From Phascolarctobacterium_A sp034086985 (GTDB lineage Bacteria; Bacillota; Negativicutes; Acidaminococcales; Acidaminococcaceae), in contig JAXDZG010000021.1 in the NCBI GenBank assembly GCA_034086985.1, forward strand, positions 1-64,000: DNA of 64,000 nucleotides. Reading direction: 5' to 3'. Each line of letters opens with the position of its first letter. The stretch's first letter is position 1. Made by a program: the position numbers and the translations under genes. The notes under the pieces are model-generated. The model made no database searches. It saw nothing but the letters and a program-made list of their open reading frames with translations, and was not told the DNA's origin. This document shows, one piece after another, positions 26,472 to 35,250 of the stretch.

Positions 26472-26597
26472 ATGGGCCCTGTTACAACTAATCCTTGGCT
26501 GATTGCCCTCATCAACATGACCATTGTTTTCGGAGTATTGATCGTGTTGGGTGGCTTAATGAGCCTGCTCCAGGTAGTGGATCCTACCAAAAAATAA
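26472..26597 (+). CDS. Minimal OadG/MmdD-like membrane subunit, copy 2
   Basis: A 41-aa peptide, MGPVTTNPWLIA..., ending VVDPTKK, with one membrane helix. It matches the peptide at 24703 almost residue for residue. The ATG follows AGAGGTG. It precedes the second beta-subunit gene, but the gap here is 221 bases rather than 25. That gap (26598-26818) shows no credible gene. Confidence 0.7.
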   Translation: MGPVTTNPWLIALINMTIVFGVLIVLGGLMSLLQVVDPTKK

Positions 26598-26818
26598 TTA
26601 GGTTTCGAAGCAGCAATGCTGCTTTAAGCTGCTTCATGAAAAGAAAAGCTGCTTGAGGCATCCATCAAGAGAAATCGCACTCTGTTCCTGCCAGGCTAGG
26701 GGAGACTGGGCGGAGGTGGCTGTTGCAAAAAGACTTTTCTGGCAATGGAGTATTAATTGCCCTTGGCAATTCGCACTTATAACATCCCTAATATGGGAAA
26801 CAAGGAGGAAAATTTTAC

Positions 26819-27946
26819 ATGGAAGCGTTTATTGTTGCTTTGGCATCCGTATGGGCAGACTCTGGCTTCTCTGCTCTGACCGGCGGTCATGTAATTATGA
26901 TCTGCGTTGGTCTGATTCTGCTTTATATGGCTATTGGTAAGGGCTTTGAGCCTTTGCTGCTGTCCCCGATCGCATTCGGTTGTATTCTGGCTAACATTCC
27001 TAAAAATGGTTTTGAACAACCTGGCGTTATGTCCGTAATCGCATACGGCATTCATCACGAAGTATTCCCGCCGCTGATTTTCTTGGGCGTAGGTGCAATG
27101 ACCGACTTTGGCCCTCTGCTGGCTAACCCCAAGACTCTGCTGCTGGGCGCTGCTGCTCAAGCTGGCGTATTCATCGCTTTGCTGGGCGCTATGCTGTTGG
27201 GCTTCACCGTACAAGAAGCTGCTGCTATCGGTATTATCGGTGGTGCTGACGGCCCGACCTCTATTTATCTGGCTGCTAAGATGGCTCCCCAACTGTTGGG
27301 CGCTATCGCCGTTGCTGCTTATTCCTACATGTCTTTGGTTCCTCTGATTCAGCCTCCTATCATGATGCTGTGCACCACTGACCATGACCGCAAGATCGTT
27401 ATGAAACAATTGCGTCCGGTTTCTCGTTTCGAAAAGATCGCATTCCCGATCATGTGCACCATCGTTATCTCCTTGCTGTTACCTTCCGTAACCGCATTGA
27501 TTGGTATGCTGATGCTGGGTAACCTGTTCAAAGAAGCAGGCTGCTTGGATCGTCTGTCCGACACCGCTCAAAACGCTATGATGAACATCGTAACCATCAT
27601 GCTGGCAACCGGTACTGGTGCTACCATGAGCGCTGAGTCCTTCCTTAACTATCAAACCATCCTGATCATTTGCTTGGGTCTGGTTGCATTTATCGCTGGT
27701 ACCGCTGCAGGCGCTCTGTTCGGTACTTTGATGTGCAAACTGGACGGCGGCCAAACCAACCCCTTGATTGGTTCTGCCGGCGTATCCGCAGTTCCTATGG
27801 CTGCTCGTGTATCTCAAAAAGTTGGCCAAAAATGCAATCCTGCTAACTTCCTGCTGATGCATGCTATGGGCCCCAACGTTGCAGGCGTAATTGGTACCGC
27901 AGTTGCAGCTGGTACCATGCTGGCTATGATTGGTCCTGTTAAATAA
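26819..27946 (+). CDS. Sodium-translocating decarboxylase beta subunit, copy 2
   Basis: A 375-aa paralogue of the protein at 24857, close to identical through GGADGPTSIYLA and NPLIGSAGVSAVPMAARVSQ, with scattered conservative changes (for example MMLCTTDHDRK for MHLFTTEADRK). The codons differ at many silent positions, so the duplication is not brand-new. All sodium-site residues remain, so both copies should be functional. The start ATG follows AAGGAGG. A terminator follows at 27968. Confidence 0.93.
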   Translation: MEAFIVALASVWADSGFSALTGGHVIMICVGLILLYMAIGKGFEPLLLSPIAFGCILANIPKNGFEQPGVMSVIAYGIHHEVFPPLIFLGVGAMTDFGPLLANPKTLLLGAAAQAGVFIALLGAMLLGFTVQEAAAIGIIGGADGPTSIYLAAKMAPQLLGAIAVAAYSYMSLVPLIQPPIMMLCTTDHDRKIVMKQLRPVSRFEKIAFPIMCTIVISLLLPSVTALIGMLMLGNLFKEAGCLDRLSDTAQNAMMNIVTIMLATGTGATMSAESFLNYQTILIICLGLVAFIAGTAAGALFGTLMCKLDGGQTNPLIGSAGVSAVPMAARVSQKVGQKCNPANFLLMHAMGPNVAGVIGTAVAAGTMLAMIGPVK

Positions 27947-27967
27947 TTTTCCACTGCAACTCCCCTA

Positions 27968-27998
27968 AGAGGGTGCGCTAGTCGCACCCTCTTTTTTC
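27968..27998 (+). terminator. Rho-independent terminator after decarboxylase module 2
   Basis: AGAGGGTGCG pairs with CGCACCCTCT around CTAGT, followed by a T run. Confidence 0.88.
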
Positions 27999-28122
27999 TT
28001 GCCCTTTTTTGTTAAAGTGTCATAGAAAAAACACATTTCCTTGGTATGATAGCTTTGACCTCAAAAGGAGAGTAGTATATAATTAAAACGTTAAGATGAA
28101 TAATAGAAAATGAGGGATTGCT

Positions 28123-29196
28123 ATGTTAAAGTTTTTGCAAAGAAATAAGTACTTAGTAATAGTTGCTGCACTAGTGCTGGCTGGCAGCTACGGCGGCTAC
28201 AAATATTGTCAAAGCACTCAGACTGCGACACAAACAGTGAAAATCGGTCGCGTCACTAAGGGTGATTTGACAGAGACTGTGTCGGCTACAGGCTCCTTGA
28301 CTGCATTGGATAATGTAGACATCAGCTCCAAGATTACCGGTCGCATCGTGGAAGTTCTAGTCAAGGAAAATCAGCACGTTAACGCCGGTGATGTGCTGGT
28401 ACGCTTGGATGCCACTGCCTTGAAGGCTACCTTGGCTCAAATGGAAGCTAAGCTCATTAACGCACAGCTCACCTATAAGCGCGACCTTGATTTGTTGGAC
28501 CGCGGTGCTATTAGTAAAGCAACCTTTGATGCTGCCTACGCCGATTATTTAGTAGCTAAGAGCAATTATGAAAAGGCTGCCTCTGATGTGAATGATACCG
28601 TTATTACAACTCCCATAAGTGGTTATATTATTGGCAAGCCCACTCCTGTAGGCCAGACCATAAGCTCCGGTATCAGCACTCCCCAGGTTATCATGAGCGT
28701 TGCTACCTTGGATAATATGGAAATCGAAGCTTTGGTGGATGAGTCCGATATTGGCCAAGTGAAGGAGGGACAAAAGGTAAAATTCACTGTAGATGCCTAT
28801 CCTGAGGAAACCTTTATGGGTACGGTGCGCCTGTTGTCCAGAAAAGCGACTACAGAAAATAATGTAATTTACTATAAAGTGTATGTAACCGTTGACGATG
28901 CTAAGGGCAAGCTGCTGCCTACCATGACTGCCCGTGCCGAGTTTATTATTAGCGAGGCTAAGGATGTTACCATGGTGCCACTGAACTGCGTATACAGTGA
29001 GGGTAAGCGTCGCTACGTGAAGATTTACAACGAAAAGACCAAGGAAACCAAGGATGTAGATGTTACTGTGGGCTTGAGCAATGACAGTAATGTTGTTGTT
29101 ACAGGCGCCGAGCTGAAGGAAGGCGAGAAGCTGCTGGTGAAAAAGGCCGTGGCTAAACAAAGCGGTCAAAACCGCATGGGGCCGCCGCCTATGTAA
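28123..29196 (+). CDS. MacA-like periplasmic adaptor (HlyD/RND-MFP family)
   Basis: A 357-aa adaptor with an N-terminal membrane anchor (residues 8-24). The lipoyl halves (SATGSLTALDNVDISSKITG and TTPISGYIIGKPTPVGQTIS) flank a helical hairpin, and beta-barrel and membrane-proximal domains end in QNRMGPPPM. The lack of a lipobox and the following MacB-type ABC genes identify it as the MacA-type partner of a tripartite ABC efflux or secretion pump. The next gene starts 15 bases downstream. Confidence 0.9.
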   Translation: MLKFLQRNKYLVIVAALVLAGSYGGYKYCQSTQTATQTVKIGRVTKGDLTETVSATGSLTALDNVDISSKITGRIVEVLVKENQHVNAGDVLVRLDATALKATLAQMEAKLINAQLTYKRDLDLLDRGAISKATFDAAYADYLVAKSNYEKAASDVNDTVITTPISGYIIGKPTPVGQTISSGISTPQVIMSVATLDNMEIEALVDESDIGQVKEGQKVKFTVDAYPEETFMGTVRLLSRKATTENNVIYYKVYVTVDDAKGKLLPTMTARAEFIISEAKDVTMVPLNCVYSEGKRRYVKIYNEKTKETKDVDVTVGLSNDSNVVVTGAELKEGEKLLVKKAVAKQSGQNRMGPPPM

Positions 29197-29211
29197 TAAG
29201 GAGTGATAGCT

Positions 29212-29892
29212 ATGGCAGTTATCCAATTAAAGGATATTATGAAAACCTATATTATGGGTGACAGCATTGTGCATGCTTTGGACCACGTGAATGTGACCAT
29301 AGATTTTGGCGAATTCACCGCTATTATGGGTCCCTCCGGCAGTGGTAAATCCACTATGATGAATATTCTAGGATGCTTAGATAGGCCTACCAGTGGCGAA
29401 TATTACTTGGACGGCAAGGAAATCGCTGGCTATAACGATGATGAGCTGGCACATACTCGCAATGCGAAAATAGGCTTTGTTTTCCAGAACTTTAATTTGC
29501 TCAGCAAGCTGACGGCTCAGGCCAATGTAGCTTTGCCTTTGGTGTATGCAGGAGTTGGCGAGGAAGAGCGCATGGAGCGGGCCAAGAAGGCCTTGGAGGC
29601 CGTGGGCTTGGGTGCGCGTCTAGAGCACAAGCCCATGGAGATGAGCGGTGGCCAGCGTCAGCGCGTGGCCATTGCCAGAGCCCTTATCAATAATCCGGCC
29701 ATTATCATGGCGGATGAGCCAACGGGTAACCTTGATACTAAATCCAGCTACGAGATTATGGATATTTTTAAGTATTTGAATGACCATGGTAAGACCGTGG
29801 TTATGGTAACCCATGAGCCCGATATTGCCGAGCAGACCAAGCGTATTCTGGTAATGCGGGATGGCAAGCTGGTAAGTGACGAGAGAAGGTGA
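29212..29892 (+). CDS. ABC transporter ATP-binding protein, MacB/LolD type
   Basis: A 226-aa nucleotide-binding subunit: Walker A GPSGSGKST, Q-loop FVFQNFNLLSKLTA, signature MSGGQRQRVAIARAL, Walker B IIMADEPTGNLD, H-loop VVMVTHEPD. The start is ATG 29212, with AAGGAG seven bases upstream; the GTG at 29203 sits inside that ribosome site. In this organism the MacB ATPase and permease are separate genes rather than one fused protein. Confidence 0.93.
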   Translation: MAVIQLKDIMKTYIMGDSIVHALDHVNVTIDFGEFTAIMGPSGSGKSTMMNILGCLDRPTSGEYYLDGKEIAGYNDDELAHTRNAKIGFVFQNFNLLSKLTAQANVALPLVYAGVGEEERMERAKKALEAVGLGARLEHKPMEMSGGQRQRVAIARALINNPAIIMADEPTGNLDTKSSYEIMDIFKYLNDHGKTVVMVTHEPDIAEQTKRILVMRDGKLVSDERR

Positions 29893-29896
29893 GGTC

Positions 29897-31111
29897 ATGT
29901 TTAACGAATCAATTAAAATGGCCTTGGATGGCATGATTTCCAATAAGCTGCGCACTTTTTTGACGCTGCTGGGTATTATTATCGGCGTTGGTGCTGTTAT
30001 TGCCATGGTGAGTCTGGGCTTTGGCGTGAAGGAGAATATCAAGAATAATATTTCTCGCTTGGGCAGCAATCTTTTGGTGATAACGGCCGGGGGCCGCACG
30101 GCCACCGGCGCGCGCTTGGCGGCCGGCGAGGGCGCCAAGCTGACCTATGAGGATGCGGAGGCTATCGTCAAGCAGGTGGACGGCGTGGCGCGCATGAGCG
30201 CCAGCGTCAACCGCAGCTACCAGCTGGTGGCGGGCAACCAAAACTGGACCAGCCGCGTTGAGGGCACCACGCCTAGCAATTTTGATATTCAAAGCTTAGA
30301 AATTGAGGATGGGCATATTTTCCGCAATAAGGATTTGACGAGCCGCAACAGGGTTGCGGTTATCGGCAAAACCGTGGCGGATAGCCTTTTCCCCGAGGGC
30401 GAGCCCGTGGGGAAAATGATGCGCATTAATAAGGCGCCCTTCCAGGTCATTGGCGTGCTGAAGAGCAAGGGGCAAAGCGGCATGGGCCAGGACCAGGACG
30501 ATGTGGTTTACATTCCTTTGACCACGGCTCAGAACCGTATGATGGGCATTACCTATGTGCAAAGAGTAACGCTGCAGGCGGAGAATGAGAATGTTATTAA
30601 CGATGTCCAGGCCGAGGCGGAGCAGGTGCTGCGCACCCGCCACAAGATTAAGGATGGAGCCTATGACGACTTCACCGTGCGCAATATGGCAGCCATCATG
30701 GAAACCATGATGGAAACGGCCAACAGCATTACCATGCTGTTGGGCTGCATTGCCGCCATCTCCCTATTGGTCGGCGGCATCGGCATCATGAATATCATGC
30801 TGGTATCCGTTACCGAGCGTACTCGCGAAATCGGTATTCGCAAGGCCTTGGGTGCTACCTATAAAAATATTTTGCTGCAGTTCTTGTTGGAGGCCATGGT
30901 TATCGGCATTGTAGGCGGTAGTTTAGGCGTAGTGCTAGGTGTGGGCGCGTCCTTCGCCATCAGCCAATTCGCCGGCTGGAATACAGTGATTAGCCTATGG
31001 GCGATTATCATTGCTGTGGTCTTCTCCATCGGCATCGGCCTCTTCTTCGGTATCTATCCGGCGCGCAAGGCAGCACTTTTAGATCCCATCGATGCTTTGC
31101 GTTACGAATAG
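29897..31111 (+). CDS. MacB-type ABC permease (FtsX family)
   Basis: A 404-aa permease: one N-terminal helix (FLTLLGIIIGVGAVIAM), a periplasmic MacB_PCD domain, then three C-terminal helices with the FtsX motif VTERTREIGIRKALGAT. It completes a MacAB-like mechanotransmission pump with the two preceding genes. The ATG at 29897 has GAAGGTGAG upstream. A short segment, about 30080-30240, is strikingly GC-rich compared with the rest of the gene. No outer-membrane channel gene follows. Confidence 0.92.
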   Translation: MFNESIKMALDGMISNKLRTFLTLLGIIIGVGAVIAMVSLGFGVKENIKNNISRLGSNLLVITAGGRTATGARLAAGEGAKLTYEDAEAIVKQVDGVARMSASVNRSYQLVAGNQNWTSRVEGTTPSNFDIQSLEIEDGHIFRNKDLTSRNRVAVIGKTVADSLFPEGEPVGKMMRINKAPFQVIGVLKSKGQSGMGQDQDDVVYIPLTTAQNRMMGITYVQRVTLQAENENVINDVQAEAEQVLRTRHKIKDGAYDDFTVRNMAAIMETMMETANSITMLLGCIAAISLLVGGIGIMNIMLVSVTERTREIGIRKALGATYKNILLQFLLEAMVIGIVGGSLGVVLGVGASFAISQFAGWNTVISLWAIIIAVVFSIGIGLFFGIYPARKAALLDPIDALRYE

Positions 31112-31207
31112 TGACGTTGCGCTAGTATTAAAGGTATTAAACTATGAATAGAGGTCTTTGCCCTATTAATTAACCCCAAAATATAGTATAATAGAATAAA
31201 GAAAAGT

Positions 31208-31240
31208 AAAAAGACAGTAGCCACTGCTGCTGTCTTTTTC
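31208..31240 (+). terminator. Rho-independent terminator after the MacAB-like operon
   Basis: AAAAAGACAGTAGC pairs with GCTGCTGTCTTTTT around CACT. Confidence 0.85.
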
Positions 31241-31286
31241 GCCGTATGCTGCTGCTAATGGAGCAGCTGCAAGCTTAGAGGTGGGC

Positions 31287-31496
31287 ATGAGAAAGAATTA
31301 TTTGCAGGATTTAGAGCCAGATAAAGTGAATCGCCAGCAGGGACGTAGTAGCTGGCAGGACTATGGGCAGGCCTTATTGGGCTTTTTGCGCAAGCCTAAG
31401 ACGCTTTTTGATTTAAAGGACAGAGGTCGCTTTTTAATTCTCCTGACATTGGTAATTATTCTCCTGCAAAAGGTTGTAGAATATGTAAGCAATTGA
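31287..31496 (+). CDS. Small single-span membrane protein of unknown function
   Basis: A 69-aa protein: a charged N-terminal half (MRKNYLQDLEPDKVNRQQG) and one C-terminal helix (FLILLTLVIILLQKVVEYV). The ATG has AGAGGTG just upstream; GTG 31281 is an alternative. It sits directly before nadD, where a small unknown membrane protein could be translated from the same transcript. I do not recognise the family. Confidence 0.55.
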   Translation: MRKNYLQDLEPDKVNRQQGRSSWQDYGQALLGFLRKPKTLFDLKDRGRFLILLTLVIILLQKVVEYVSN

Positions 31497-31547
31497 TATA
31501 ATAATATGATAAGGTATTTTCATTACAAGCGGGGAGCACAAGGGAGG

Positions 31548-32180
31548 ATGGCTGTGGCTGGCAAGAGCTTGGGTATATTAGGGGGAACCTTTGACCCCAT
31601 TCATATGGGACATCTGCGCATGGCGGAGCATGTGTTCCAGCGCATGGAGTTGGAAAAAATTATCTTTATTCCTGCCTATGTGCCACCGCATAAGCTGGGA
31701 CAGGATTTTGCACCGGCTGAGCATCGTTATGCCATGACGGAGCTGGCCGTGCAGGATAATCATCACTTTATGGTTTCTGATATGGAGCTCAAGCGCACGG
31801 GCGTGTCTTATACTATCGACACCATTCGGCAGCTGCATCAGCTTTATGCCGATAAGGAGCTACATTTTATTATAGGTGCGGACAGCGTGGCACAGCTGCA
31901 TACCTGGCATAATATTGAGGAAATGCTGGAGCTGACTAGCTTTGTAGCAGTATGGCGTCCGGGCTATGAGGACGCTATGACGGAGCTAGTGCGCCATCTG
32001 GGCGAGGGTGCGAAGAAGCGGGTACTGCTACTAGATACGCCGGTCTGCGATATTTCTTCTACGGAAATTCGCACCCGCGTGCGGCAAGGCGCAAGCTTGG
32101 CAGGATTGGTGCCTGCACCGGTGGAAGAGTATATTTATAAACATGGTTTATATGGTTGTGTAACGGGAGATAGAAAATGA
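31548..32180 (+). CDS. nadD: Nicotinate-nucleotide adenylyltransferase
   Basis: About 210 aa. The nucleotidyltransferase signature GILGGTFDPIHMGHLRMAE and the C-terminal ISSTEIRTRVRQG are diagnostic. It makes nicotinate adenine dinucleotide from NaMN and ATP in NAD synthesis. Start choice is uncertain: ATG 31548 has GGGGAG ten bases upstream, GTG 31554 has GGGAGG at six bases, and the longer frame from 31506 has no ribosome site. It overlaps yqeK by four bases. The nadD-yqeK-LCP-rsfS order is common in Firmicutes. Confidence 0.93.
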   Translation: MAVAGKSLGILGGTFDPIHMGHLRMAEHVFQRMELEKIIFIPAYVPPHKLGQDFAPAEHRYAMTELAVQDNHHFMVSDMELKRTGVSYTIDTIRQLHQLYADKELHFIIGADSVAQLHTWHNIEEMLELTSFVAVWRPGYEDAMTELVRHLGEGAKKRVLLLDTPVCDISSTEIRTRVRQGASLAGLVPAPVEEYIYKHGLYGCVTGDRK

Positions 32181-32752
32181 TGACTTTGGAGGAAATGCAA
32201 GCGCTGCTTAAAGAGAGCATTCCCGGTAAGCGCTATAAGCATTCTGTTAATGTTTACGAAACAGCTCTTAAGCTGGCTGAGGCTCATGGCTTGCCCAAGG
32301 AAAAAATTGCTGTTTCCGCATTGCTCCACGATTGCGGTCGTGAGGTTCCTAGCAAGGACAGTGTGGCCAAATGCCAGGAGCTAGGGCTGCCCATTGACGC
32401 TGTGGAGCTGCATCAGCCTATTCTGCTGCACGCTAAGCTGGGCGTTTATAACGCTATGCACAAGTACGGCGTAGCAGACCAAGAAATCTTAGACGGGATT
32501 TTGTATCACACTACAGGCATTGACGGCATGACCAAGCTGGCCAAGGTAGTGTATTTAGCAGATATGATTGAGCCTGGTCGCGACTTCTCCGGTGTGGAGG
32601 AGCTGCGCAAGCTGGCCCGCAAGGATTTGGATAAGGCCATGCTCATGGCCTATAGCAATACCATTCGCTATTTATTGGAGGGTGGACTTTTAATTCATCC
32701 CCATTGTATCTCCGGCTATAACGAGTTAATTTTGGCAGCTAAGGCAAAGTAA
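32177..32752 (+). CDS. yqeK: YqeK-type HD-domain phosphohydrolase
   Basis: A 191-aa protein with an HD domain: KHSVNVYETALKLAEAHG, then ALLHDCGRE, and later HAKLGVYNA and YHTTG. YqeK proteins are symmetric Ap4A hydrolases that bind an iron pair, cleaving dinucleoside tetraphosphates into two ADP. The start overlaps the nadD stop (ATGA), which couples the two. Confidence 0.9.
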   Translation: MMTLEEMQALLKESIPGKRYKHSVNVYETALKLAEAHGLPKEKIAVSALLHDCGREVPSKDSVAKCQELGLPIDAVELHQPILLHAKLGVYNAMHKYGVADQEILDGILYHTTGIDGMTKLAKVVYLADMIEPGRDFSGVEELRKLARKDLDKAMLMAYSNTIRYLLEGGLLIHPHCISGYNELILAAKAK

Positions 32753-32764
32753 TAGGAGCGTTAT

Positions 32765-33856
32765 ATGGAAGATTTGCAGAACGAGGAGCAAAGACCGCTC
32801 CGTCATAAAAAACGCAAGCTGCGCTGGGGAAGGCTACTAGTGTTTCTCATCATCGTAGGACTTTTTGTGGCTGGCCTGTTCTGGGGTAGTGTCTGGGTTT
32901 ATGATACCTTCATTAATCCGCCTCAGAAAAACGTGGTGGCCGCTGCGGATGACACCATTCGTAAGGATGAGAAGCTCAACGAGCGCATTAATGTGCTGCT
33001 TTTGGGTATTGACGATGGCGACAGCGAGGCCGCAGAGTCGGAGCCTAAGCGCACCGATGCCATCATCTTGTTAAGCTTTGATCCTCAGAAAAATTTGGTA
33101 TCAGTGCTGTCCATTCCCCGTGATACGAAGGTTATTTTGCCGGGACATAAGGACCCGGATAAAATCAATGCTGCCTATGCCTACGGCGGTGCCGTCATGG
33201 CCAAGCAAACTGTAGCTAATCTTTTAAGAGTACCCATCCATTATTATTGCTTGGCAGACTGGCGTGGCTTTATTGATGTGGTAAATTTGATTGGCGGCGT
33301 TGATATTTACGTGGATAAGGATATGTACTACGAGGATCCCTATGCCAATTTGGTAATTAATATTAAGCATGGCTATCAGCACATGGATGGCGCTACAGCG
33401 GGTAAATACGTGCGCTTTCGCAGTGATGAGCTGGGTGACATCGGTCGTGTACAGCGCCAACAAAAATTCCTGAAGGCTGCGGCAGAGCAAATGTTTTCGG
33501 TGCAAAATGTAACCAAAATCAGCAGTCTTTTGGCTACCTTGGATAAATATATTCATACGGACTTAAATACCCTGACCATGCTTAAGGCAGCCAATAGCTT
33601 TAAGCTTTTTGGTGACGATAAAATACGTAGCTGTATGCTGTATGGCAAATTTGATGATTCCAGCGGCGTAAGCTATTGGGATGCGGATCGCAAGTCCGTG
33701 AATAAATCCTTGGATGAGCTGGGCATTCCTTATATCAAGGAGAAGGAGGATGAGGCTAAGGTGGAAGAGCAGGCACCTAGGGAGCATCTTCAGCCCAAGG
33801 ATAGGGAACAAATATATCGAGAGAAAAATAACAAGAATAATCAACAACAGAATTAA
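32765..33856 (+). CDS. LytR-CpsA-Psr (LCP) family protein
   Basis: A 363-aa type II membrane protein: basic N-terminus, one helix (residues 28-50), then an LCP catalytic domain with LLLGIDDGD, KRTDAIILLSFDPQKNLVS, SIPRDTKV, DKINAAYAYGG and VRFRSDELGDIGRVQRQQ. The Arg and Asp residues of the pyrophosphate-lipid pocket are present. LCP enzymes attach glycopolymers to the cell wall. In a Negativicute the acceptor may differ from teichoic-acid-bearing relatives (inference). The C-terminal tail is charged and disordered. Confidence 0.92.
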   Translation: MEDLQNEEQRPLRHKKRKLRWGRLLVFLIIVGLFVAGLFWGSVWVYDTFINPPQKNVVAAADDTIRKDEKLNERINVLLLGIDDGDSEAAESEPKRTDAIILLSFDPQKNLVSVLSIPRDTKVILPGHKDPDKINAAYAYGGAVMAKQTVANLLRVPIHYYCLADWRGFIDVVNLIGGVDIYVDKDMYYEDPYANLVINIKHGYQHMDGATAGKYVRFRSDELGDIGRVQRQQKFLKAAAEQMFSVQNVTKISSLLATLDKYIHTDLNTLTMLKAANSFKLFGDDKIRSCMLYGKFDDSSGVSYWDADRKSVNKSLDELGIPYIKEKEDEAKVEEQAPREHLQPKDREQIYREKNNKNNQQQN

Positions 33857-33911
33857 GTCGAGCTGTAAGAATTTATACTAGCTTTACAGAGTTGCAAAAG
33901 GAGGATTTTAC

Positions 33912-34271
33912 ATGGAAACTAAATTATTAGCTACTAAGATTGCCGCTGCTGCCAGCGATAAAAAAGCCAAGGATATTTTACTTTTAAATATGGAGGGTCT
34001 GTCCCCTGTTACCGATTATTATGTAATTTGCAGTGCAAGCAACACCACCTTGGTGCGCACTATCGCTGATAATATTGAGGATAAGCTGGCTGAGCAGGGT
34101 GTATTCCCCAATCATAAGGAGGGCTATGCCGATTCTCGCTGGGTACTTTTGGATTATGGTGATGTTGTGGCCCATATTTTCTTAGAAGAAGAGCGCGATT
34201 TCTATAATCTGGAGCAGCTTTGGGCTGATGCTCCTTCCGAAGCCTTTGTGGAGAGTGAAGATGCTGAATAA
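33912..34271 (+). CDS. rsfS: Ribosomal silencing factor
   Basis: A 119-aa RsfS/Iojap protein: DILLLNMEGLSPVTDYYVICSASN, then DSRWVLLDYGDVVAHIFLEEERDFYNLEQLW. It binds uL14 on the large ribosomal subunit and blocks subunit joining during starvation. It is in its usual place downstream of nadD-yqeK-LCP. Its 3' end overlaps the next gene by 11 bases. Confidence 0.95.
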   Translation: METKLLATKIAAAASDKKAKDILLLNMEGLSPVTDYYVICSASNTTLVRTIADNIEDKLAEQGVFPNHKEGYADSRWVLLDYGDVVAHIFLEEERDFYNLEQLWADAPSEAFVESEDAE

Positions 34272-35187
34272 TAATAAGCCTATGGGCAAATTTACAAAAA
34301 AGCCCATGGCAGTGCAGAATAATACTAAATATCGCCCTGGTGATGTGGTAACCCTGAAGGTGGTGCGCTTGGGCGAGATGGGCGCTTTCCTTGATGGTGG
34401 CACCGGTAATACTGATGACGATATCCTGCTGCATAAGCTGCAGCAGACGGCGGAGGTTAAGGAAGGGGATGCCGTAAAGGTTTATCTCTATCTGGACCCC
34501 AGCAAGCGCTTGACTGCCAGCATGAAGCTGCCCAAAATGCGCGAGGGCCAGCTGGGCTATGTGCGCGTAATCAGCGTAACTCGTGACGGCGGCTTCGTAG
34601 ACATCGGTGCAGAGCGCGGTGTTTTCCTGCCCTATAGCCAAATGCGTGGCCACGTAAGCGAGGGCCAGCTGGTATGGGTAAAGCTGTATCGCGATAAGAG
34701 CGGCCGTCAGGCCGTGACCATGCGCGTGGAGGAGGATATGCAGCGCGCAGCTAAGCCCGCCGAAGGCTTGAAGGTGGGCGATAAGGTGACCGGCACCATC
34801 TATAATATTTTGCCGGAGGGCTTCTTTATCTTTACTACTCAACGCTTTATTGCTTTCCTGCATCGTAGCGAGGTGCCGGGCGGTCGCTTGGACTTTGGCC
34901 AACAAATCACCGGCCGTGTAACCTATCTGCGTGATGATGGTCGCATCAATATCTCCATGCGTTTGCAAAAGGAGAATGCTTTAGTAGCGGATGCGGAGGA
35001 TATCTATGCCTTTATGGTGAAGCGCGGTGGCAGCATTCCCTATTGCGACAGCACGCCGCTGGAGATTATCAAGCAAAAATTTGGCATCAGCAAGGCGGCC
35101 TTTAAGCGCGCTTTGGGCCATCTTATGAAGGAGGGCAAGGTGCGCCAAGAAAATGGCTGGACCTACCTTGTGGAAGAAAAGAAATAA
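34261..35187 (+). CDS. CvfB-like S1-domain RNA-binding protein
   Basis: A 308-aa protein. Three S1-like segments are visible (DVVTLKVVRLGEMGAFLDGG; LGYVRVISVTRDGGFVDIG; GDKVTGTIYNILPEGFFIF) and a C-terminal winged helix (KQKFGISKAAFKRALGHLMKEGKV). This is the CvfB/YitL architecture, an RNA-binding virulence or translation regulator in Firmicutes. The ATG at 34261 follows GGAGAG and overlaps rsfS; the longer frame would begin deep inside rsfS. Confidence 0.88.
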   Translation: MLNNNKPMGKFTKKPMAVQNNTKYRPGDVVTLKVVRLGEMGAFLDGGTGNTDDDILLHKLQQTAEVKEGDAVKVYLYLDPSKRLTASMKLPKMREGQLGYVRVISVTRDGGFVDIGAERGVFLPYSQMRGHVSEGQLVWVKLYRDKSGRQAVTMRVEEDMQRAAKPAEGLKVGDKVTGTIYNILPEGFFIFTTQRFIAFLHRSEVPGGRLDFGQQITGRVTYLRDDGRINISMRLQKENALVADAEDIYAFMVKRGGSIPYCDSTPLEIIKQKFGISKAAFKRALGHLMKEGKVRQENGWTYLVEEKK

Positions 35188-35193
35188 GCAGTG

Positions 35194-35227
35194 AGCTACC
35201 TGCATAATGTGGGTAGCTTTGCTTTTT
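35194..35227 (+). terminator. Rho-independent terminator after the nadD-to-cvfB run
   Basis: AGCTACC (35194-35200) and GGTAGCT (35212-35218), then TTGCTTTTT. Confidence 0.7.
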
Positions 35228-35250
35228 GTGCTAGAGGAATTTATCTTACT

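Noticed and set aside
26653..26940. A 95-codon frame overlapping the second beta-subunit gene
   Set aside because: It overlaps a certain gene in another frame and has no homology-like motifs.
35191..35250. An earlier ORF start for the TauE-type permease
   Set aside because: This stretch is the terminator hairpin of the preceding gene; the ATG at 35251 fits the family's N-terminus.
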